NCBI GenBank assembly: GCA_038206395.1
Contig: JBBRAX010000009.1
Location: 62,001-126,000, forward strand
Source of the DNA: JAGSPQ01 sp038206395
GTDB taxonomy: Bacteria; Myxococcota; Myxococcia; Myxococcales; Myxococcaceae
DNA length: 64,000 nucleotides
Reading direction: 5' to 3'
Position 1 is the first letter of the stretch. Every line of letters begins with the position of its first letter. The notes under the pieces are model-generated. The model saw nothing but the letters and a program-made list of their open reading frames with translations. It ran no database searches and was not told the DNA's origin. The position numbers and the translations under genes are program-made. Shown piece by piece: positions 44,658-51,471 of the stretch.

Positions 44658-45587
44658 TCAGGCCGAGACGCGGGCCACTGCCTCTCGCGCGTGGTCGACG
44701 TCGCGCCCAATCTGCCCCATCAATTCCGCCACCGACGCAAAGCGTTGCTCGGCGCGCAGGCGATCGACGAACTCCACGCGGAGCCGCTTTCCATACAGAT
44801 CGCCTTTGAAGTCGAAGAGGTGCGCCTCGATGGTCACTTCATTGCCGCCGAAGGTGGGCTTCACGCCGATGTTCGCCGCTCCGCCGAGCCAGGTGGGCTC
44901 GCTTCCGATCACCCGCGCCCTCACCGCATACACACCCGCCGCCGGCCGAAGCTCGTTCTGGGTGTCGATGTTCGCGGTGGGAAACCCGATCGTCCGGCCC
45001 CTGCCCTGGCCCGGCACCACGGCGCCGTCGAGATCGAAGAAGCGCCCCAACAGCCGCTGCGCCGCGGCGACCCGGCCTTCGAGCACGTACTCGCGCACCT
45101 TGCTCGACGACACCACCACGCCATCGATGGTGACGGCGGGGACGATCGAGACGACGGCTCCCGTTTTCTGAGCGGCGGCTTGAAGCGCCTGCACGTGGCC
45201 CGACCGCTTCTGGCCGTAGGTGAAGTCGGCGCCGACGACGACGGCCTTCACCTTCAGCTGATCGAAGAGCATCGCCTCGAACTCGGGGGCTGACGTCCTC
45301 GCGAAGCTCAGGTCGAAGGGCTGCACCACCACGTCGGCGAGGCCCGCTTCTTCGAGCAGCTCGAGCTTGCGCGCCTGCAGGGTGATGAGGCGCGGCGCGA
45401 GGTCTGGCTGCAGCACCTTGCCGGGGTGGGGAAGAAAGGTGATCGCGGACGCAGCGCCGTGCCGCGCCGCCTCGGCGAAGAGCGCGCGGTGGCCCAGGTG
45501 CACGCCATCGAAGTTGCCCAGGCAGACGGCGGCCCCGGCGAGGTTCCCCGATTCGGCAGCTGCAGCGATGGACGCATGCACCTTCAT
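44658..45587 (-). CDS. ribF: Bifunctional riboflavin kinase/FAD synthetase
   Basis: 309 residues. It has the FAD synthetase domain with LGNFDGVHLGHRAL and VVSSSKVREYV, and the riboflavin kinase domain with GRTIGFPTANI and EFVDRLRAEQRF. It converts riboflavin to FMN and FAD. Start ATG 45587; length is typical. Divergent from trmB with 59 bases between. It lies upstream of pilB on the same strand, but pilB seems to have its own promoter. Confidence 0.95.
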   Translation of the reverse strand: MKVHASIAAAAESGNLAGAAVCLGNFDGVHLGHRALFAEAARHGAASAITFLPHPGKVLQPDLAPRLITLQARKLELLEEAGLADVVVQPFDLSFARTSAPEFEAMLFDQLKVKAVVVGADFTYGQKRSGHVQALQAAAQKTGAVVSIVPAVTIDGVVVSSSKVREYVLEGRVAAAQRLLGRFFDLDGAVVPGQGRGRTIGFPTANIDTQNELRPAAGVYAVRARVIGSEPTWLGGAANIGVKPTFGGNEVTIEAHLFDFKGDLYGKRLRVEFVDRLRAEQRFASVAELMGQIGRDVDHAREAVARVSA

Positions 45588-45646
45588 TCGCTGGCCTATA
45601 GCCGGTTCTCGCGCCGATGCGCCCGATCTGTTAGCCGGGCGGCCCC

Positions 45647-46264
45647 ATGGCGCGCATCCCCCTTCGTCCCCAGCCAGCCGGCCACGAGTTCGTGGACGCG
45701 AAGACCTTCCCCGACTGGGCCGCCGTCTTCGGCTCGACGGGGCCGCTGGAGCTCGAGATCGGTTGCGGCGCCGGCGGGTTCGCGCTGAACCACGCGAAGA
45801 AGCACGCTGGGATTCGGCTCGTGGCCTTCGAGTGGCGCAAGAAGTTCGCCCGCGAGGTCGCCTTCCGCGCAGAGAAGAACGGGGTGACGAACCTTCGCGT
45901 GGTCGAGGCCGACGCCCGCACTGAGATTCCCCGCATCTTCGAGCCCAGCTCGCTGTCGGTGGTGCACGTGCAGTTTCCCGACCCGTGGTGGAAGCGGGCC
46001 CACCACAAGCGCGCCGTCGTGCAGCCCGAGTTCTCGAAGTTCCTCTTCACGCTGCTGAAGCCGGGGGGCCACTTCGACATGCGCACCGACGTGAAAGAGC
46101 GCGCTGGGCAGATGCTGGCGATTCTCGAGGGCGCAGGCTTCGTCAACCCCCTGGGTGCGGGCACCTTCCATCCGTACGACCCCGACGAAGTGCCGTCTAC
46201 CCGCGAACGCCGGTACCTGGCCTCGGGTGAGCCCGTGTACCGGGCGCGGCTGCTGCGGCCTTAA
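45647..46264 (+). CDS. trmB: tRNA (guanine-N7-)-methyltransferase
   Basis: 205 residues, a compact TrmB. It has the SAM motif LELEIGCGAGGFAL and the family signature VQFPDPWWKRAHHKR. It methylates G46 of tRNA variable loops. ATG 45647 follows a short leader; convergent relations are absent and the response-regulator gene begins 33 bases downstream on the same strand. Confidence 0.93.
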   Translation: MARIPLRPQPAGHEFVDAKTFPDWAAVFGSTGPLELEIGCGAGGFALNHAKKHAGIRLVAFEWRKKFAREVAFRAEKNGVTNLRVVEADARTEIPRIFEPSSLSVVHVQFPDPWWKRAHHKRAVVQPEFSKFLFTLLKPGGHFDMRTDVKERAGQMLAILEGAGFVNPLGAGTFHPYDPDEVPSTRERRYLASGEPVYRARLLRP

Positions 46265-46297
46265 CACCGGCGAACACCGGCTAAGGTCGTCCACCGC

Positions 46298-47344
46298 ATG
46301 TCGCCCCGCCGCACCCGCACCCTCGAAGTCGCTCGCCGCGTCGACCCGGTCACGGGCAGCCTCGACGGCAAGCTGGTGCTGATCGCCGACGACGACCGCG
46401 CGATCGTGAACCGCATTCGCGAGCACCTCGCCGAGAAGAAATACCGCTTCGTCGAGGCGTTCGACGGCACGCAGGTGCTCACCGCGCTTCGCGAGCACAA
46501 GCCCGACCTGCTGCTGATGGACGTCGAGATGCCGGGCCTGGGTGGCGTCGAGGTGTGCCGCATCGTCAAGGCGAACCAGAGCGAGACGGGCTTCGGCTTT
46601 GTTCCCGTGATTCTAATGACCGCGCGCAGCGGCAAGACGGCCAAGGTCGAAGGCCTCGAGTTGGGCGCCGACGACTACCTCACCAAGCCGTTTGACCTGC
46701 TCGAGCTGTCGGCCCGGGTGAAGTCGATGCTGCGGCTCAAGGGCCTGCAGGACGCGCTGGTCGAGAAGAACCGCGAGCTCGACAAGGCGAACCGCGAGCT
46801 CGACCAGAAACGGCAAGAGCTGCTCGCGCTGTCGCGCACCGACGGCCTCACCGGCCTCACCAATCGCCGCCACTTCGAAGAAAGGCTGCTGGCCGAGTTC
46901 ACGCGCTCGACGCGCTACCGTTCGCCGCTGTCGTGCCTGCTGCTCGACATCGATCACTTCAAGAAGGTGAACGACAACTGGGGCCACCCCTTCGGAGACC
47001 TGGTGCTGAAGGAAGTCGCGCAGGTGACGCGCAAGGTGCTGCGCGACGTCGACGTGCTCGCGCGCTACGGCGGCGAAGAGCTGGTCGCCTTGCTGCCCGA
47101 GACGTCGCGAGAAGAGGCCTTCGCTGCGGCCGAACGGATGCGGGCGGGCGTCGCCTCGCTGCGATTGCCGTTCTCGGCGCCGGGCAAACCGACGGTCGAT
47201 GTTCGGTGCACGGCGTCGATTGGGGTTGCGACGTACCCGGGGCCCGGCATCGATGCCGAAAGTGCGCTGGTCTCGGCCGCCGACGAATGCCTCTACGCTG
47301 CGAAACAGAATGGCCGGAATCAGGTGCAACAGCATGAACACTGA
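46298..47344 (+). CDS. Response regulator diguanylate cyclase (REC-GGEEL)
   Basis: 348 residues. A receiver domain (VLIADDDRAIV; phospho-acceptor Asp in LLLMDVEMPG; Lys in LTKPFDL) is joined by a Glu/Lys-rich coiled coil (~150-180) to a GGDEF domain with RTDGLTGLTNRRHFEE, DIDHFKKVND and active-site RYGGEELVALLPE (GGEEL variant, ~257). It should make c-di-GMP on phosphorylation. No inhibitory RxxD site is seen directly before the active loop. The cognate kinase is not in the window. PleD-like simple architecture. Confidence 0.92.
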   Translation: MSPRRTRTLEVARRVDPVTGSLDGKLVLIADDDRAIVNRIREHLAEKKYRFVEAFDGTQVLTALREHKPDLLLMDVEMPGLGGVEVCRIVKANQSETGFGFVPVILMTARSGKTAKVEGLELGADDYLTKPFDLLELSARVKSMLRLKGLQDALVEKNRELDKANRELDQKRQELLALSRTDGLTGLTNRRHFEERLLAEFTRSTRYRSPLSCLLLDIDHFKKVNDNWGHPFGDLVLKEVAQVTRKVLRDVDVLARYGGEELVALLPETSREEAFAAAERMRAGVASLRLPFSAPGKPTVDVRCTASIGVATYPGPGIDAESALVSAADECLYAAKQNGRNQVQQHEH

Positions 47345-47390
47345 ACCGATGGTTGCCCCAGGGACGGGGGGCGGTTACTGCCCCCTTTGG

Positions 47391-47804
47391 ATGAAACGCG
47401 CTCTGCTGCTGTTGGTGGTGGGTCTGGCCGGCTGCCGTTCGGATCGCACCGATACGCCCGATGACGCGTATCGGCTCTTCTCGTCGGCGATCAAACGCAG
47501 CGACGTGAACACCGCGTGGGACGCGCTGTCGGCCGACACCCGCGCGCTGCTCGAGGCGAGGAGCACGGCGATTGTCGAAGCGTCGAAGGGAGCGATCAAA
47601 GACGAGCCGAGGATGCTCACCTTCGTCTCGGGCGTGAAGGTGCAGCCCATCGGGGCGGTGAAGGTGCTCAAGACGGACGGCGCGGTGGCCGTGCTCGAGG
47701 TCGAAGATCCGTCGGGCAAACGCGAACAGAAGATGGTCAAGGTCGGCAACCGCTGGTACGTCGACCTCACCGACAGCTTGAAAGTGGGGGCGGCAGTACC
47801 GTGA
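47391..47804 (+). CDS. Small lipoprotein, NTF2/DUF4878-like
   Basis: 137 residues. It starts MKRALLLLVVGLAGC, a lipoprotein signal with lipobox LAGC, followed by DDAYRLFSSAIKRSDVNTAW and a C-terminal VKVGNRWYVDLTD strand. This pattern (helices, then a strand with W-Y-V) resembles small NTF2-like lipoproteins. ATG 47391 is preferred because upstream in-frame starts would bury the signal. It overlaps the next gene by four bases. Function unknown. Confidence 0.75.
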   Translation: MKRALLLLVVGLAGCRSDRTDTPDDAYRLFSSAIKRSDVNTAWDALSADTRALLEARSTAIVEASKGAIKDEPRMLTFVSGVKVQPIGAVKVLKTDGAVAVLEVEDPSGKREQKMVKVGNRWYVDLTDSLKVGAAVP

Positions 47805-48820
47805 CTGATCGTTTGAAAGGGCGGAAAGAGGGACCTCCGGTGGAAGTCGTGCGCCGGCCGGCCGATGCAGTGCGACCCATGGTGAGCCCGGCGCCGGTTT
47901 CGGTTCGGCCCGTCGCTCCGCGGCCTGTCGGGGCACCTGCGGTTCCCCGCCCGATTGCTCCCCGGCCCGTGGGTGCGCCTGCGCCTTCTTCCTCCGCGGG
48001 TCCCAAGGCAGCGCCGGGTGCGAGGGCGGGAGTCCCTCCGGGCCGGTTCGCTCCGCGCGGGCCGCCGCGGCCGCCGCCCACCGCCGAGCAGATCGACGTG
48101 CTGGCCCGCAAGGAGCACGTGCCCGCCCGCATCGCGAGGGGTGAGCTCGAAGGAAAGATGAAGGTGCGCATCTGGCGCAAGCTTCACAAGGAAGAGGCCG
48201 CGCGCTTCGACCTCGCCTACGCGCTGATGGAAAAGCACCCCAACCTGCCGCTGGCCGAGGCTTTCGGGTGCGTGCAATCGGGGATGCCGATCGAAGAGTT
48301 CCTGCTGCGCCGCGCGCGCGTGAAGAAGAAAGAAGAGGTGAAGGTCGCGCGCACTGCCGTCAGCGGAGAGGCGATCGACGGCTTCATCGGCACCTTCATC
48401 GCCGAGAAGGAAGCGCTGGCGCTGGTGCTCGCTGAACGCACGTTGCTGGACGCGATCGTCGAGGCGCAGCCCGTGTCCTTCATGCTCGACAAGGCAGGCA
48501 GGCTGGAAAAGCTGCAGGTGGTGACGCTGGCGAAGAAGGCCGTGTGGGAAAAGTGGCTGAGCCAGCTCGAGCGCGAGCCGAAGCTGGCGCAGAAGCCGAT
48601 GCAGGTCGCGCGGCAGCCGGCGCGCCGCCCCGTGTCGGATCCGCGGCCGTTCGTCGAGCACCTCAACAAGCCGGTGAAGCTGGTGCTTCGCAACGGCTTG
48701 ACGCTGACCTTCCCGCTGCGCGCGGTCGGCCCGTTCGACCTGCTGTGCGGCCCGTCGGACGACGAGATCTTCTTCGTGCCGCTCCACGCGGTCGTCGAGT
48801 GGTCGCCAGCCGGCAGCTAG
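47801..48820 (+). CDS. Hypothetical protein with Pro/Ala-rich N-terminus
   Basis: 339 residues. Residues ~15-100 are a low-complexity Pro/Ala/Arg-rich stretch; then comes a helical basic region (KMKVRIWRKLHKEEAARFDLA) and a C-terminal domain with VKLVLRNGLTLTFPLRAVGPFDLL that resembles an Sm-like or Hfq-like beta strand pattern ending in VVEWSPAGS. RNA or nucleic-acid binding is possible but unproven. GTG 47801 overlaps the lipoprotein stop (GTGA). I do not recognise the family. Confidence 0.65.
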   Translation: MTDRLKGRKEGPPVEVVRRPADAVRPMVSPAPVSVRPVAPRPVGAPAVPRPIAPRPVGAPAPSSSAGPKAAPGARAGVPPGRFAPRGPPRPPPTAEQIDVLARKEHVPARIARGELEGKMKVRIWRKLHKEEAARFDLAYALMEKHPNLPLAEAFGCVQSGMPIEEFLLRRARVKKKEEVKVARTAVSGEAIDGFIGTFIAEKEALALVLAERTLLDAIVEAQPVSFMLDKAGRLEKLQVVTLAKKAVWEKWLSQLEREPKLAQKPMQVARQPARRPVSDPRPFVEHLNKPVKLVLRNGLTLTFPLRAVGPFDLLCGPSDDEIFFVPLHAVVEWSPAGS

Positions 48821-48821
48821 G

Positions 48822-48906
48822 AAGTTCGTTCATGCCTGGGCTGGCAAGCCACTACCGCTGAACTTCGTCGGTGCGCGGCCCCGACGGCCGAGCCATGAAC
48901 GGACTT
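48822..48906. repeat. Long inverted repeat between convergent genes
   Basis: AAGTTCGTTCATG (48822-48834) and CATGAACGGACTT (48894-48906) pair at 12 of 13 positions across a 59-base spacer that itself holds CGTCGG and CCGACG arms. It fills the gap between two convergent genes (ends 48820 and 48924). It may serve as a bidirectional terminator or an RNA structure; no T-run is present. Confidence 0.4.
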
Positions 48907-48923
48907 CTGGGCTGCCTTACCCG

Positions 48924-49718
48924 TCAGTCGGACTGCAGGTTGACCCGCAGCACCTCGAGAATCTGCAGCCGCGTGCGCGGGGATCTTTCGATCCACTCCA
49001 GGCGGCACAGGCCCTTCAGCCGGGACAGCAGGCGGTAGGCCGTCGCGCGAGAGACGCCGCGCTCGACGCCCCACTGTTCGAGGGTTCCTTCGCCTTCCAA
49101 CACGTGGCGCAGCAGGTCTTTCTCGTCGGCGTTGAGCAGCTCGAGCACCGCCCGCGCGAGCCGTTGGGCATCGAGCTGCGCGCGCATCGCTTCGGGAAAC
49201 TCGCGCGAGCCCGTGCCTTCGCGTTCGACCATCGCGGTGACGTAGCGCTGAAGCAGCTCGCCGGTGGCCTCGGCGATGGTTGGCTGGGTGCCGCGCTCGT
49301 TCCACAGCGCAGCCACTGCCTGCTCGACCCGCAATGGTGAGAACCTGCCCTGCGCGCGGAGGCTCTCGGGGAAGCCGGTGGTCGACGGGCAGCTGCGCAT
49401 CGCGGCCAGCGCGTCGCGCACGTGGGCCGACAGCGCGTGCCAGGCGGGGCGATCGTCCTTCTCGTCGGCGAGCAGCTGGCGGAACCGGTGGCGAACCGCG
49501 CGGCCCAGCTCGTCATCGTTCATCGCCAGCAGCTCGCAGCGGCGCGTGTCGTCGAGCACGTGGCGCTCGAAGAAGACGCCAATCAAGCCGTCGATCAGCT
49601 GGTTCGCCTCGGGCGATCGCCGCATCGCCGAGCCAAGCACCACGCGCAAAGCAGCGAAGTCTTCGGGCGAGAAGTCGCCCGTGGCGTCGAAGGCCTGCAG
49701 CCCTCTTCGAAGGGGCAT
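48924..49718 (-). CDS. Hypothetical protein with possible C-terminal helix-turn-helix
   Basis: 264 residues, all helical, no signal or membrane segment. Near the C-terminus WGVERGVSRATAYRLLSRLK looks like a helix-turn-helix, so it may be a transcription regulator. ATG 49718 is preferred over the TTG at 49721. It lies 12 bases after the VWA gene on the same strand. No known family recognised. Confidence 0.6.
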   Translation of the reverse strand: MPLRRGLQAFDATGDFSPEDFAALRVVLGSAMRRSPEANQLIDGLIGVFFERHVLDDTRRCELLAMNDDELGRAVRHRFRQLLADEKDDRPAWHALSAHVRDALAAMRSCPSTTGFPESLRAQGRFSPLRVEQAVAALWNERGTQPTIAEATGELLQRYVTAMVEREGTGSREFPEAMRAQLDAQRLARAVLELLNADEKDLLRHVLEGEGTLEQWGVERGVSRATAYRLLSRLKGLCRLEWIERSPRTRLQILEVLRVNLQSD

Positions 49719-49730
49719 CAAGGCAGGCGC

Positions 49731-50960
49731 TTACTTGCGGCCGCGGTAGGCAGCCAGCGGGATAACCTGGCTGACGTGGGTGCCCGCGTGCGCCGACTGC
49801 GCGCGGCGAATCAGCAGGGGAATGTCGCCCTCGCCGCGCTCGACCGCGAGCCGCAGGTCGCCGAGGCGTTCGAGGTGGCGGCGAACGGGCAGCCCTTCGG
49901 GCGACAGCGAGACGATGTTCCGCAAGTGGCTCTCGGCCAGCTCGAGCTGCTGTTCGGCGCGGTCGAGATCCCGGCGCGCGAGCGAGAGCCAGGCGGCGGT
50001 CTCTTCGGCGACCAGCTGCAGCTCGTACGAGAGGCTGATGATCAGCCGGCCGCGCGCGGAATCGGCGGTGACGCGCTCGAGGGCGATCTTCTGCTGCCGG
50101 TGATCGCCGCGTTCCGTATACGTGCCGTGGACGACCGCGTTCCATTCGCCGGTGACGCCACCCGACAGCAGCACCCGGCGCGCGAGGCCGCGCGAGACAT
50201 CGCCCAGCGTCACCACCAGCGCGTCGGGTTCTGCGCGGGTCGGGTACGCGTGGCGCGTGGTCAGCGCTGAAAAGCCCATCGGCTGCACGCGAACGGTCGA
50301 GCCCTGGGCGACTTCACCGAACAGGTGGGCGATCACCGCGCCCATCGCCTCGCCCAGGCCATCAGGTCCGTCGACGTGCTCGTACGCGTTGCCCGACGGC
50401 AGCGTCAGCGCCTGCAGCACTTCGGCGACGTAGTGGCGCGCGAGACCCAGCGCATGAACCGAGACGCCTTCCTGCGAGACGCGAAGGCCCAGGGAATCGA
50501 AGGCGTCTTGGGTATCGGGCCCCACCGAGGGCTCGCCGTCGGTGAGCAGCAGAAGCTTCGGGCGGCGGCCTGGCACCAGCACGCGCTGCAGCGATCGCGC
50601 GCCGAGCTCGACTGCGTGGTGCAGCGCCGTGCCTCGGCCCGTGCGCACGTCGGCCAGCGCATCCGTCATCGCGCGCTTGCCCTTCGCGTCCATCGCCATC
50701 ACGCCGACGCGCTGCTCGGCGACGCCGTCGAACAGGAGCAGGCCCAGGAAGTCATCGGGGCGGGCGAGCTCCACGAACTGCTGCGCCGCTTCGATCGCTG
50801 CCGACAGCGGAGCGCCCTTCATCGACCCGCTGCGATCGAGCAACAGGTTGACCATCACCGGGGCACGCACCTCTTCGCCCGCAGCTTCCGCGCTGACCAG
50901 CAGGAACACCTCGCGGCTCTCTGCTTCCCCGACTTCGACGCCCCAGGCTGACCAGTTCAT
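49731..50960 (-). CDS. VWA domain protein
   Basis: 409 residues. The von Willebrand A domain has the metal-site motif LLDRSGSMKG (~41-50), a conserved Thr in GRGTAL and Asp in LLLTDGEPS. The C-terminal part is a beta domain then a helical region with repeated Leu/Glu. No signal peptide, so cytoplasmic. ATG 50960 is preferred over a TTG nine codons upstream; GAGGAG lies about 12 bases before it. It probably scaffolds protein interactions together with the downstream 48924 gene. Confidence 0.82.
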   Translation of the reverse strand: MNWSAWGVEVGEAESREVFLLVSAEAAGEEVRAPVMVNLLLDRSGSMKGAPLSAAIEAAQQFVELARPDDFLGLLLFDGVAEQRVGVMAMDAKGKRAMTDALADVRTGRGTALHHAVELGARSLQRVLVPGRRPKLLLLTDGEPSVGPDTQDAFDSLGLRVSQEGVSVHALGLARHYVAEVLQALTLPSGNAYEHVDGPDGLGEAMGAVIAHLFGEVAQGSTVRVQPMGFSALTTRHAYPTRAEPDALVVTLGDVSRGLARRVLLSGGVTGEWNAVVHGTYTERGDHRQQKIALERVTADSARGRLIISLSYELQLVAEETAAWLSLARRDLDRAEQQLELAESHLRNIVSLSPEGLPVRRHLERLGDLRLAVERGEGDIPLLIRRAQSAHAGTHVSQVIPLAAYRGRK

Positions 50961-51073
50961 TTGTTTTCCACGCTCCTCAATGCTCAAGACGGCAGCAGGG
51001 GTTCAACCGTCTCAAGCTTAAGTCGATGCGTCTGCGGGTGCGTCGCGTTACAACCGGGCTGGAGGTCGCACCC

Positions 51074-51439
51074 GTGCCTACGTATCGCCTCGTCTTCCTC
51101 GCTTCCGCTCTTCTTGTGGTGGGTTGCAAGAACGAGAAGGCACCGGTCGCCGTCGCGCCACCGCCTTCGGGCGACCGCGTCATCGAGCTCAAGGTGACGG
51201 AAGACGGGTTCGAGCCTTCGCCCATCACCGTCAAACAGGGCGAGCCGCTGGTGCTGAAGGTGACCCGCATCACCGACAAGACCTGCGCGACCGAGATCCT
51301 GATCGACGGCACCGGGATCAACGTGCCGCTGCCGCTGATGCAGCCCGTCGAAGTCCGCTATACGCCCAGCAAATCCGGGCAGATCCGCTATGGCTGCGCG
51401 ATGGGGATGATGGTGTCGGGCGTGTTGCTGGTCGAGTAA
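51074..51439 (+). CDS. Cupredoxin-like lipoprotein
   Basis: About 121 residues. Signal with lipobox VVGC, then a cupredoxin fold: FEPSPITVKQGEPLVLKV, ATEILIDGTGINVPLP and the C-terminal IRYGCAMGMM metal-loop (Cys and Met ligands). It probably binds copper at the cell envelope. GTG 51074 places the signal correctly; an in-frame ATG at 51026 would add a long basic stretch. The gene stands between divergent and downstream unrelated genes. Confidence 0.78.
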   Translation: MPTYRLVFLASALLVVGCKNEKAPVAVAPPPSGDRVIELKVTEDGFEPSPITVKQGEPLVLKVTRITDKTCATEILIDGTGINVPLPLMQPVEVRYTPSKSGQIRYGCAMGMMVSGVLLVE

Positions 51440-51471
51440 CACGTCAGCCCTGTCTTGTAGGGTGGTGCTCG

